Positions 54,176 to 61,549 of a stretch of 64,000 nt of DNA are shown piece after piece. The notes under the pieces were generated by a model. The model did not search any database. It was not told the DNA's origin and saw nothing but the letters and a program-made list of their open reading frames with translations. Source of the DNA: Azospirillum halopraeferens DSM 3675 (GTDB lineage Bacteria > Pseudomonadota > Alphaproteobacteria > Azospirillales > Azospirillaceae); assembly GCF_000429625.1 (NCBI RefSeq), contig NZ_KE386929.1:22276-86275 (forward strand), read 5' to 3'. How positions within the stretch are numbered: the first letter of the stretch is position 1; every line of letters begins with the position of its first letter. The translations under genes were made by a program, and so were the position numbers.

Positions 54176-56035
54176 ATGGTTGAGCGTAACGACGAGAGCG
54201 CCTCCTTCGACGACATCGACCTGGGCATCGTGCTGCTCGACCGGGACCGCCGGATCGTGCAGTGGAACCGCTGGATGGCGGAGCACGCGGGCATCCCCAC
54301 CGGGGCCGCCATCGGCCGCGCGTTCTTCGACCTGTTCCCCAACCTGGCGGCCAGCCGCCTCAGCCACGCCGTGGACGACGCCCTGGACAACGGCATGTCC
54401 TCGGTGGTGTCACACTATCTCAACCCCGAACTGCTGCCGCTCACCGACACCACCGGCGGGCAGCGCCAGCCGGTCCACCAGTCGATCATCACCCGGCCGC
54501 TGGGCCGTGGCCGTGGCGGCTGCCTCATCCAGGTCAACGACATCACCACCGCCGTCCGACGCGAACAGCAGTTGCGCCAGGGCCGCGCCGCGCGATACCG
54601 CGCCATCGTCGATTCCGCCACCGACGCGATCGTGACCGTCGACGAGGCCGGCCAGGTGCAGACCGCCAACCGAGCCGCGGCCGCCCTGTTCGGGTGCGGC
54701 GAGGGCGACCTGCTGGGCACACCGATCGAGCGACGGATCGCCCCCTTCGCCGAAGGCCGCGCCCATATCGAGCAGCCCGACGGCCGCAGCGTCCACGTGG
54801 ACATCTCCATCACCCGCTGGACGGCGGAGGGCCGGCGCTTCTTCACGGCGATCATGCGCGACGTCACCGCGCGCATCGAGATGGAGCGCACGATCATCGC
54901 CGCCAAGGAAGAGGCGGTGGCCGCCCGCATCGCCGCGGAGCAGGCGAACCGCGCCAAGTCCAAGTTCCTGGCCGCCGCCACCCACGACCTGCGCCAACCC
55001 GTGCAGTCGCTGATGCTGTTTTCCTCGGCGCTGGCCACACGGGCGGCGGACGAGCGGTCGCGCACCATCACCGGTCACATGGACCAGGCGCTGACGGCGC
55101 TCAAGGGTCTGCTGGACAGCCTGCTCGACATCTCCAAGCTGGACGCCGGCATCGTCACGGCCAAGCCGGAAGGCTTCGCCATCGGCACCCTGCTGGACGC
55201 CATCGACCACGGATTCCGACCGATCGCCGCCGCCAAGGGGCTGTCCTGGACGGTGGAGGGGCCGCGCGACGCCATCGTGCGCAGCGACCCCACGCTGCTG
55301 GGCCGTATGGTCCGCAACCTGGCCGAAAACGCCATCCGCTACACCGGCCACGGCGGCGTGACGGTGCGGGCGGCGGTGGCGGGCAATCACCTGCGCATCG
55401 CCCTGAGCGACACCGGCATCGGCATCCCGCCGGAGAGCCAGGAGGAAATCTTTACGGAGTTCCACCAGCTCGCCAACCCCGAACGGGATCAGAAGCTGGG
55501 GCTGGGCCTCGGCCTGGCCATCGTCCGGCGCCTGTCGGTGCTGCTGGACCATCCCGTGGAGGTGCGGTCGCAACCGGACAGCGGCTCGACCTTCATCGTG
55601 TCGGTACCGCTCGATACAGCCGCGACGGGTGAGCCGGTACGCCCCGGGCCGCCCGAGACGGGCGCCGGCCGGGTCGTGGTGGTGGTCGAGGACAACGCCG
55701 TCGTCCTCCTCGGCCTGCAGGGAATCCTCGAACAGTGGGGCTATCGCGTGGTCCCGGCCGAAGCCTGCGACGACGCCCTGGCGGCGCTGACGGCCGCCGG
55801 GCTGGTTCCCGACGTCATCATCGCCGACTACCGCCTGCGCGACAACCGCACCGGCACCGAGGCGATCCGGAGCATCCGGGCCCGCTTCGGCCGCGGCATT
55901 CCCGGCCTGATGCTGACGGGGGAGAACAGCCCCGATTGCCTGCGCGACGGCGCGACCGAAGGCTTCGCCATCCTGCACAAGCCGATCGAGCCCCGGCAAC
56001 TCCGCGCTGCGCTCGACACCGCAGCGCCCACCTGA
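54176..56035 (+). CDS. Cytoplasmic PAS-PAS hybrid histidine kinase
   Basis: Start MVERNDESASF gives 619 residues with no TM helix. Two PAS-like domains (about 10-125 with GIVLLDRDRRIVQWN, and about 135-245 with IVDSATDAIVTVDEAGQVQTANRAAAALFG) are followed by a helix, then HisKA with AAATHDLRQPVQSLMLFSSAL (His270) and HATPase with NLAENAIRYTGHGGV, LSDTGIGIPPESQEEIFTEFHQL, LGLGLGLAIVRRL. The receiver domain has VVVVVEDNAVVLLG and the acceptor Asp551 in VIIADYRLRD. The HDLRQP-Q-SL H box is the NahK/ErcS'-type. It follows the CheC-like gene and is the probable source of phosphate for it. Confidence 0.92.
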   Translation: MVERNDESASFDDIDLGIVLLDRDRRIVQWNRWMAEHAGIPTGAAIGRAFFDLFPNLAASRLSHAVDDALDNGMSSVVSHYLNPELLPLTDTTGGQRQPVHQSIITRPLGRGRGGCLIQVNDITTAVRREQQLRQGRAARYRAIVDSATDAIVTVDEAGQVQTANRAAAALFGCGEGDLLGTPIERRIAPFAEGRAHIEQPDGRSVHVDISITRWTAEGRRFFTAIMRDVTARIEMERTIIAAKEEAVAARIAAEQANRAKSKFLAAATHDLRQPVQSLMLFSSALATRAADERSRTITGHMDQALTALKGLLDSLLDISKLDAGIVTAKPEGFAIGTLLDAIDHGFRPIAAAKGLSWTVEGPRDAIVRSDPTLLGRMVRNLAENAIRYTGHGGVTVRAAVAGNHLRIALSDTGIGIPPESQEEIFTEFHQLANPERDQKLGLGLGLAIVRRLSVLLDHPVEVRSQPDSGSTFIVSVPLDTAATGEPVRPGPPETGAGRVVVVVEDNAVVLLGLQGILEQWGYRVVPAEACDDALAALTAAGLVPDVIIADYRLRDNRTGTEAIRSIRARFGRGIPGLMLTGENSPDCLRDGATEGFAILHKPIEPRQLRAALDTAAPT

Positions 56036-56059
56036 CGACTGACGCGAAAAACAGCCGTC

Positions 56060-56089
56060 AAAGAAAAACCCGGTGGTATGACCACCGGG
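56060..56089 (-). terminator. Rho-independent terminator (minus strand)
   Basis: Read on the minus strand: CCCGGTGGT, loop CAT, ACCACCGGG, then TTTTTCTTT. The U tract on the minus side shows it ends leftward transcripts. Confidence 0.88.
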
Positions 56090-56280
56090 CGCCAGTACCA
56101 GTTTTATATTTTGCAATGTTGGCGTTTTCCTCCCCCGAAGTCGAACCGGAGGTCTCCGTTCGCCTTCGCGTGGAGACCTTATGCCGGAAGAACCCATGCG
56201 AGAAAAGGGGCATTTGGTCATACCCGGGGGCAGCTTTGGTCTAAGGTCCATTCGACCAAAGTCGATAACGTATAGGGTAT
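56060..56280 (-). ncRNA. Candidate small RNA or long 3' UTR (minus strand)
   Basis: A 276-bp gene-free stretch between convergent genes is AT-richer and full of structure: CTTTGGTC / GACCAAAG (56234-56241, 56254-56261), GGTCTCC / GGAGACC (56152-56158, 56173-56179), and a clean minus-strand terminator (56060-56089). No frame is supported on either strand. It could be an independent sRNA with a promoter near 56.28 kb, or the 3' UTR of the thioesterase gene. The exact 5' end is a guess. Confidence 0.35.
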
Positions 56281-56311
56281 CCGTGTCACCTTGCCGGCAA
56301 CGCTGACGCCG

Positions 56312-56845
56312 TCATTCCGCGGCGAGCGGGGCGTCCAGCGGCAGGGATTGGTCGCGCCAGGCGGCGACGTGGTCCGGCATGGGCGGGGAGTCCACCCGTT
56401 CGCCCAGGGCCCGCAGCACCTCGGCCGGCGACACGGTGCCACCGGGGCCGACGAAGGCACCGCGGACCACCGCCAGGGCGGCGGTGGTGGTGCCGGTGGC
56501 GATGCGATGCTCGATGTAGATCCACTTATCGTCCCAGCACAGCACACGGCTGATGAGGGTGAAGCGCCGGAAGGGCCGAAGAGGCCGGCGGAACCGGACG
56601 GTCGCCGCCCCCAGCACCGGCTGCCAGCGCCGCCGCCACAACAGCGCAACGACCCCGCCGCGCACCAGCAGGTCGAGCCGCCCCAGGTCCATGACGCTGA
56701 AATAGCGGGCGTTGGTCATGTGCAGGTTGACGTCGAGGTCAGTCGGCCACACCCGCAGGTGCAGCCGGGATTCCCCGAGAAAGCCGAAGCGCCGGCCGAA
56801 CCAGCCGGCCAGCACGACGCCGATCATGCGGAACAGCAGGTTCAT
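56312..56845 (-). CDS. Hot-dog-fold thioesterase-like protein (THEM6/4HBT type)
   Basis: The 177-residue protein begins MNLLFRMIGVVLAGWFGRRFGFLGESRLHLRVWPTDLDVNLHMTNARYFSVMDLGRLDLLVRGG, with the acyl-CoA thioesterase pattern 'D.D.N.HMxNxRYF...D.GR'. It continues RWQPVLGAATVRFRRPLRPFRRFTLISRVLCWDDKWIYIEHRI and ALAVVRGAFVGPGG. It probably hydrolyses acyl-CoA or has a related role; the first 16 residues are hydrophobic, so membrane association is possible. It lies 92 bp downstream of the MerR stop on the same strand. Confidence 0.85.
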   Translation of the reverse strand: MNLLFRMIGVVLAGWFGRRFGFLGESRLHLRVWPTDLDVNLHMTNARYFSVMDLGRLDLLVRGGVVALLWRRRWQPVLGAATVRFRRPLRPFRRFTLISRVLCWDDKWIYIEHRIATGTTTAALAVVRGAFVGPGGTVSPAEVLRALGERVDSPPMPDHVAAWRDQSLPLDAPLAAE

Positions 56846-56937
56846 GGCCCGCCACCCTCCCGCCGCCGCACGCCGTGGTCATGCCACAGGGTCCCCATCC
56901 TTGCCTCCCTTCGGGGCCGGCGGGGACCGGTCCCCGC

Positions 56938-57333
56938 TCAGCCTTCGTCCGCGGCCGTTCCGCGCTCGCGCAGGGCGTCGAGCACGCGGCCCTCGATCTC
57001 CGCCAGTTCGGCCACCGTGGCCTCCAGATCCTGGCGCTGCTTCTCCAACTCCCCCAGCCGGTGGCGCACGCGGCCGAGCAGCAGGTTGAGCTGCCCGACG
57101 TTGCCCCGGTCGACGTTGTAGAGGTCCAGGTACTCCTTGATCGCCGCCAGCGAGAAGCCCAGCCGCTTGCCCCGCAGGATCAGCTTCAGCCGGGCGCGGT
57201 CCCGCTTGGTGTAGACCCGGTTGTTGCCCAGCCGGTCGGGAGACAGGAGCCCCTTCACCTCGTAAAAGCGCAGGGCCCTGGGGGTGATCCCCAACTCCTC
57301 CGCAAGCTGGTTGACGGTGTAGAGATCTTCCAT
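56938..57333 (-). CDS. MerR-family regulator near SCP2 and thioesterase genes
   Basis: Start MEDLYTVNQLAEELGITPRALRFYEVKGLLSPDRLGNNRVYTKRDRARLKLILRGKRLGFSLAAIKEYLDLYN gives 131 residues with the MerR wHTH and RFYE/RVYTKRDRARL patterns, close to the LiuR/fatty-acid-type MerR subgroup. The dimer helix (VGQLNLLLGRVRHRLGELEKQRQDLEATVAELAEIE) follows. No metal-binding Cys is present. The gene is divergent from an SCP2-domain gene; the space between has a TGACG-N4-CGTCA palindrome and a promoter-like TTGACG/TACTGT, suggesting it controls these and perhaps itself. Confidence 0.9.
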   Translation of the reverse strand: MEDLYTVNQLAEELGITPRALRFYEVKGLLSPDRLGNNRVYTKRDRARLKLILRGKRLGFSLAAIKEYLDLYNVDRGNVGQLNLLLGRVRHRLGELEKQRQDLEATVAELAEIEGRVLDALRERGTAADEG

Positions 57334-57373
57334 GGGGCGCCCCTCGCGGTTCGCCCCGGTCGATCCCAGTACC

Positions 57374-57387
57374 TGACGCACACGTCA
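57374..57387. promoter_or_regulatory. Palindrome upstream of the MerR gene
   Basis: TGACG-CACA-CGTCA (57374-57387), 41-54 bp before the MerR start, fits an operator. MerR regulators of lipid and branched-chain degradation bind similar TGACGT-type palindromes (family knowledge). Confidence 0.6.
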
Positions 57388-57502
57388 ATGAACTGTCGCC
57401 GGGGCTACGGCCGTTGGTAGCACAGCACGCTGCGGTTACCAAGGCGCCGTTTCCCCTCGCGTCGCACCACTTCGGAAGAGATTACCTCTATTCGTTATGC
57501 CA

Positions 57503-57531
57503 TTGACGTATAGGTTAAGCGTACCTACTGT
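57503..57531 (+). promoter_or_regulatory. Candidate promoter of the SCP2-domain gene
   Basis: TTGACG (57503-57508) and TACTGT (57526-57531) are separated by 17 bp, about 38 bp before the gene start. ACGTATAGG and GTACCT nearby give partial symmetry, possibly for the divergent MerR regulator. Confidence 0.5.
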
Positions 57532-57568
57532 CAAGGGTGACACACCGCGCCACATCCGGAGACGCCCC

Positions 57569-57871
57569 ATGGTCGACGACCTCGTCCGCAACATGCAGTC
57601 CCGCTCGGCCGAGCTGCGCAGCCTCAACGCGCGCGTCCGCTTCGTGCTGGGGGCTCCCGACGCCATCATCCTGCTGGACGCCCGCAGCACGCCCGTCACG
57701 GTCACCCGCGCCGACGGGGAGGCGGAGTGCACGCTGCGCCTGTCCCCCGAGAACCTGGGGAAGCTGATGGATGGCCGACTCAACCCCATGTTGGCCTACA
57801 CCATGGGCAAGCTGAAGGTGGAGGGGTCCACCGGCATCGCCATGAAGCTGGCGTCGCTGCTGGATTCCTGA
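57569..57871 (+). CDS. SCP2 sterol-carrier-domain protein
   Basis: Start MVDDLVRNMQSRSAELRSLNARVRFVLGAPDAIILLDA follows GGAG. The 100-residue protein is a single SCP2 domain (LLDARSTPVTVTRADGEAECTLRLSPENLGKLMDGRLNPMLAYTMGKLKVEGSTGIAMKLASLL), with the conserved 'G.L.PM.A.M.GK.KV.G' end. SCP2 domains bind lipids or acyl-CoA in a hydrophobic tunnel. Together with the MerR regulator and the thioesterase next door it suggests a small lipid-handling locus. It could also be a stand-alone UbiT-like lipid carrier. Confidence 0.9.
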   Translation: MVDDLVRNMQSRSAELRSLNARVRFVLGAPDAIILLDARSTPVTVTRADGEAECTLRLSPENLGKLMDGRLNPMLAYTMGKLKVEGSTGIAMKLASLLDS

Positions 57872-57911
57872 TGCGTGTCAGACAGCCGCGCGCGCTTTGT
57901 CGGACAAAACC

Positions 57912-57940
57912 TTGACGCGAGCGGTCATACCAGCTACGGT
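57912..57940 (+). promoter_or_regulatory. Candidate promoter for a structured RNA
   Basis: TTGACG (57912-57917) and TACGGT (57935-57940) with 17-bp spacing. It leads into a gene-free, hairpin-rich stretch ending at a terminator. Confidence 0.5.
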
Positions 57941-57946
57941 CCCCGC

Positions 57947-58112
57947 GCAACAGGCTTCTCCGATCGATCGACGTCGCGGGATATGGTGCCAGAACCGGCA
58001 AGAGCCGGCCGCCGCATCCCCTGGCTTTCGGGGAGGGAGACCGGGACCGCCCCGGCGGTGCCGATGACTGAGACACGGAAACGGCGGCGCGTCCTCGCGC
58101 CGCCGTTTTTGT
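57947..58112 (+). ncRNA. Candidate small RNA, about 165 nt
   Basis: A promoter-like pair at 57912-57940 and a strong terminator (ACGGCGGCGCG-TCCT-CGCGCCGCCGT then TTTTT, 58081-58111) bracket a stretch with no convincing ORF. Inside are CCCGCG...CGCGGG, CCGGC-AAGA-GCCGG, CCCC...GGGG and ACCGCC-CC-GGCGGT stems. It does not fold like tRNA, tmRNA or SRP RNA, and no riboswitch role fits because the gene beyond is convergent. The deoA end lies just past the terminator, which would also serve that convergent transcript. Confidence 0.45.
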
Positions 58113-58126
58113 GTTCGGATAGGGGA

Positions 58127-59446
58127 TCAGATCCGGCGGGCGACCACCGGCCCGGCCGGCGGGGCGGTGTCGGCGACGGTGACGGCGGCGCGCACGACCG
58201 CCGCCGCCGCATCGGCATCGGCGTCGCTGCGGGCGTGCACCACCGCCAGCGGCCGGCCCCGCGGCCCCACCGCGTCGCCGGGGCCGGCCACCGCGTCCAG
58301 GCCCACCGCCGGGTCGATGGCGTCGTGGACGCGGACGCGGCCGCCGCCCAGGCCGACTACCGCGACGCCCAGCGCGCGGGTGTCGACCGCCGCCACCACT
58401 CCGTCGCGGTCCGCCGTCACCGGCCGGCGCACAGGCGCCACGGCCAGGTGGCGGTCCGGCGCGTCCAGCAGGTCGGCGGGTCCGCCCAGCGCGCGGACCA
58501 TGCGGGCGAAACGCTCGGCCGCGGCACCGCCGGCCAGGGCGTCGGCGAACCGGCGGCGCCCCTCCGCCACGTCTGCGGCCAGCCCGGCGAGCACCAGCAG
58601 TTCGGCGCTCAACTCCGCCGTCACCGCGAGGAGCCGCGCGTCCGCGGGTTCGCCGCGCAGGATGGCTATCGCCTCGCGCATTTCCAGGGCGTTGCCGGCG
58701 CTGTGGCCCAGCACCCGGTTCATGTCGGTCAGCAGTGCCACGGCGGGCAGGCCGGCGCCGGCCGCGACGGTGACGATGCTCTCGGCCAGGGCCTCGGCGT
58801 CGGCGGGGGTCGCCATGAAGGCGCCGGAGCCGAACTTGACGTCCATCACCAGGGCGTCCAGCCCGGCCGCCAGCTTCTTGGACAGGATGGAGGCGGTGAT
58901 GAGGTCCAGCGATTCCACCGTCGCCGTGACGTCGCGGATGGCGTAGAGGCGCCGGTCGGCCGGCGCGATGTCGGGGGTGGCGCCGATCACCGCGCAGCCC
59001 GCCTCGCGCACCACCCGTTGCAGCGTCGCCCGGTCGGGAAGGGAGCGGTAGCCGGGAATGCTGTCGAACTTGTCGAGGGTGCCGCCGGTGTGGCCCAGGC
59101 CGCGCCCCGACACCATGGGCACGAAGCCGCCGCAGGCGGCCACGGCGGGGGCCAGAATCAGGCTGACCTTGTCGCCGACACCGCCGGTGGAATGCTTGTC
59201 CACCACCGGCCCCGGCAGGCCGAGGGGCGCCCAGTCCAGCACCGTGCCGGAGCGGGTCATGGCGCGGGTCAGCGCCACCCGCTCGTCCAGCCGCATGCCG
59301 CGGAAGAACACGGCCATGGCGAAAGCCGCCGCCTGCCCCTCGCCCACCGACCCGTCGGTGATGCCGCGCACGAACGCCTCGATCTCCGCCGGTTCCAGGC
59401 GGTGCCCGTCGCGCTTGCGGCGGATGGTCTCCTGGGGAAGGAACAC
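58127..59446 (-). CDS. deoA: Thymidine phosphorylase DeoA
   Basis: The frame runs on into deoC territory, but the protein should start at the GTG at 59446, giving 439 residues beginning VFLPQETIRRKRDGHRLEPAEIEAFVRGITDGSV, the family N-terminus. It has the phosphate-binding VDKHSTGGVGDKVSLILAP, VSGRGLGHTGGTLDKFDSIPG, DVKFGSGAFMAT and LLTDMNRVLGHSAGNALEM. It phosphorolyses thymidine to thymine and deoxyribose-1-phosphate. It begins 11 bp after deoC and is the last gene of the nucleoside operon. A GC-rich terminator sits 15 bp past its stop. Confidence 0.95.
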   Translation of the reverse strand: MFLPQETIRRKRDGHRLEPAEIEAFVRGITDGSVGEGQAAAFAMAVFFRGMRLDERVALTRAMTRSGTVLDWAPLGLPGPVVDKHSTGGVGDKVSLILAPAVAACGGFVPMVSGRGLGHTGGTLDKFDSIPGYRSLPDRATLQRVVREAGCAVIGATPDIAPADRRLYAIRDVTATVESLDLITASILSKKLAAGLDALVMDVKFGSGAFMATPADAEALAESIVTVAAGAGLPAVALLTDMNRVLGHSAGNALEMREAIAILRGEPADARLLAVTAELSAELLVLAGLAADVAEGRRRFADALAGGAAAERFARMVRALGGPADLLDAPDRHLAVAPVRRPVTADRDGVVAAVDTRALGVAVVGLGGGRVRVHDAIDPAVGLDAVAGPGDAVGPRGRPLAVVHARSDADADAAAAVVRAAVTVADTAPPAGPVVARRI

Positions 59447-59457
59447 GGCCCGCGGTC

Positions 59458-60273
59458 TCAGTACGCCTCGGCCGCGTCGCGGACGGCCCCGCCCTCCCCC
59501 AGCACCGCCAGCAGGCTGTCGAGCAGGCCGGACGCCCCGAAGCGGAAGGTGTCCGGCTTGGCCCAGCCCTTGCCCATCAGCGCATCGGCCAGGTGCAGGA
59601 AGGCGGCGGCCGCCGCCGCGTCGCGGATGCCGCCCGACGCCTTGAAGCCGACGGTGCGGCCGCTCTGGCCGATGGCGTGGAGGATCAGCGCCGCGTTCTC
59701 CAGCGTCGCCGCGGGCTGGACGCGGCCGGTGGACGTCTTCAGGAAATCGGCCCCGGCGTTGATGGCGTCGCGCGCTGCCCAGTCCAGCAGGTCGGCGTCG
59801 GGAAAGGCGCCGGCCTCCAGGATCACCTTCATGGTGACACCCTCGCCGCAGGCGTCGCGGCAGGCGCGCAGCACGTTCAGGGGCAGGGTGCGCCCGCCCT
59901 CGATGAAGGTGCGGTAGGGCAGCACCACGTCCACCTCGTGCGCACCGTTGCCCACCGCGTCGCGGGTCGCGGCGGCCACCGTGGCGGCGTCGTCCTCGCC
60001 GTCGGGGAAGTTGACGACGGTGGCCACCTTGACGCGGCTGCCCTTCAGCGCCTTGCGGGCCGCCTTGACGAAGCGCGGCCGGACGCACACCGCCGCCACC
60101 GGCCCGACCGGCGTGACGGCCCGCCGGCACAGGTCGAGCACCCGCTCTTCCGTGTCGTCGTCGTTGAGGCTGGTGAGGTCGAGGAGCGACACGGCCCGGC
60201 GAGCCGATTTGGCAGTCGCGGCGACCGTAGCGGCCTCGTCGACGGCGAGTTGCAGTTCGGCGGAGAGTTTCAT
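59458..60273 (-). CDS. deoC: Deoxyribose-phosphate aldolase DeoC
   Basis: The 271-residue TIM-barrel aldolase has LLDLTSLNDDDTEERVLDLCRRA, VAAVCVRPRFVKAA, KVATVVNFPDG and AHEVDVVLPYRTF (the conserved Asp). MKVILEAG and ADFLKTSTGRVQPAAT carry the Schiff-base Lys, and VGFKASGGIRDAAAAAAFLHLADAL follows. It splits deoxyribose-5-phosphate into glyceraldehyde-3-phosphate and acetaldehyde. Its start overlaps the purine nucleoside phosphorylase stop by 4 bp (ATGA). It belongs to the salvage operon with deoA, pnp and cdd; no phosphopentomutase (deoB) is present in the window. Confidence 0.96.
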   Translation of the reverse strand: MKLSAELQLAVDEAATVAATAKSARRAVSLLDLTSLNDDDTEERVLDLCRRAVTPVGPVAAVCVRPRFVKAARKALKGSRVKVATVVNFPDGEDDAATVAAATRDAVGNGAHEVDVVLPYRTFIEGGRTLPLNVLRACRDACGEGVTMKVILEAGAFPDADLLDWAARDAINAGADFLKTSTGRVQPAATLENAALILHAIGQSGRTVGFKASGGIRDAAAAAAFLHLADALMGKGWAKPDTFRFGASGLLDSLLAVLGEGGAVRDAAEAY

Positions 60274-61103
60274 GGCTGGTTTCCGTCCTCAACCGTCAGT
60301 CCGTCCAGAAAGTCGATCAGCAGCCGCTCCAGATCGGAGGCGGCGGCGGCGGCGGTGCTCAGGGTGTGGGCGTGGTCGACCGTCCCCTCGCCGATGCCCA
60401 CGCCGAGGTTGGTGATCACGGCGCAGCCGGCGACGCGCAGGCCGCAGTGGCGCGCCACGATGCATTCCGGAACCATGGACATGCCCACCGCATCGGCTCC
60501 CAGGGTTTTCAACATGCGGACTTCCGCCGGGGTCTCGAAGCAGGGGCCGAGCCAGGCGGCGTAGACGCCCTCGGCCAGGGCGATGCCGGTGCGGGCGGCG
60601 GCGGCGTGCAGGCGCACCCGCAGGCCGGGGTCCCAGGCGTCGGACAGGGACGGGAAGCGCGGCCCGAAGGTGTCGTCGTTGGGGCCCACCAGGGGGTTGG
60701 TGCCCAGCAGGTTGATGTGGTCGGCAACGGCCATCAGCCGGCCCGGCCCCACCTCCGGGCGCAGCGATCCGGCGGCGCAGGTCAGCAGCAGCGTGTTGCA
60801 GCCGGCCAGCTTCAGCGCCCGGATGGCATTGCGCAGCGGCGCGAAGTCCCCGCCCTCGTAGGCGTGCACCCGCCCCTGCATGCAGGCCACCGCCTGCCCG
60901 CCCAGGCGGCCCACCACCAGGCGGCCGGCGTGCCCCTCCACCGCCGGGACGGGGAAGCCCGGCAGCTCGCCGTAGGGGATGGACACCGCGTCCTCGACAC
61001 GATCGGCCACCGAGCCCAGGCCGGAGCCCAGCACGATGCCCACCCGCGGGTGGACCCCGGGGGCGTGGACCAGGATGTCGGCGGCGGCGCGGGCTGCGGT
61101 CAT
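60270..61103 (-). CDS. Purine nucleoside phosphorylase (PNP/MTAP-fold, trimeric type)
   Basis: Start MTAARAAADILVHAPGVHPRVGIVLGSGLGSVADRVEDAV, preceded by a GGGAGAGG-type SD, gives 277 residues. Trimeric PNP features: GIVLGSGLG, FPVPAVEGHAGRLVVGRLGGQAVACMQGRVHAYEG, NTLLLTCAAGSLRPEVGPG, LAEGVYAAWLGPCFETPAEVRMLKTLGADAVGMSMVPECIVARHCGLRVAGCAVITNLGVG. It phosphorolyses (deoxy)guanosine and (deoxy)inosine, as PunA/XapA. It overlaps the deoC start by 4 bp and follows cdd after 25 bp. Confidence 0.95.
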   Translation of the reverse strand: MTAARAAADILVHAPGVHPRVGIVLGSGLGSVADRVEDAVSIPYGELPGFPVPAVEGHAGRLVVGRLGGQAVACMQGRVHAYEGGDFAPLRNAIRALKLAGCNTLLLTCAAGSLRPEVGPGRLMAVADHINLLGTNPLVGPNDDTFGPRFPSLSDAWDPGLRVRLHAAAARTGIALAEGVYAAWLGPCFETPAEVRMLKTLGADAVGMSMVPECIVARHCGLRVAGCAVITNLGVGIGEGTVDHAHTLSTAAAAASDLERLLIDFLDGLTVEDGNQP

Positions 61104-61128
61104 GGTCCTGAACCTCTCCCGGTGCGGG

Positions 61129-61545
61129 TCATGGGTTGGCGCCGTCGGGGCCGAAGGCGTGCGGCAGCAGTTCGCCCAAGGTGAACGTGCGGCGCAAGCC
61201 CTCCGGTCCGCAGACGTGCACGGGGACGCCCGGCGCGGCAAACTCACGCAGCCTCTGGCGGCAGCCGCCGCAGGGGGTGCACAGCGCGCCGTCGCCCGCT
61301 TTTCCGCCCATCACCACCACCCGCCGGATGCGCCGTTCCCCGGCCGTGACCATGGCGCCGATGGCCGAGGCTTCGGCGCACTGGCCCTGGGGGTAGGCGG
61401 CGTTCTCCACGTTCGCTCCCACGAAAACACGTCCCGAGTCGGTATGGATCGCCGCGCCGACGGGAAACATGGAATAGGGGGCGTGGGCGTTGGCCATGGC
61501 CGCACGGGCGGCGGCGACCAGCGCGGCGATCTCCTCGTCCTCCAT
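61129..61545 (-). CDS. cdd: Cytidine deaminase
   Basis: The 138-residue homotetrameric-type enzyme has APYSMFPVGAAIHTDSGRVFVGANVENAAYPQGQCAEASAIGAMV, with Cys and Glu of the CAE proton-shuttle site, and CTPCGGCRQRLREFAAPG, with the two further zinc Cys of PCxxC. It deaminates (deoxy)cytidine to (deoxy)uridine. It is 4 bp downstream of the permease nupQ and before the purine nucleoside phosphorylase. The ATG follows AAGGCC. Length is typical. Confidence 0.97.
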   Translation of the reverse strand: MEDEEIAALVAAARAAMANAHAPYSMFPVGAAIHTDSGRVFVGANVENAAYPQGQCAEASAIGAMVTAGERRIRRVVVMGGKAGDGALCTPCGGCRQRLREFAAPGVPVHVCGPEGLRRTFTLGELLPHAFGPDGANP

Positions 61546-61549
61546 GGCC

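Noticed and set aside
57947..58112. Riboswitch (cobalamin, TPP or SAM) controlling the deo operon
   Set aside because: The stretch is convergent with deoA, so it cannot be a 5' leader for it, and no conserved core motif of these classes was matched.
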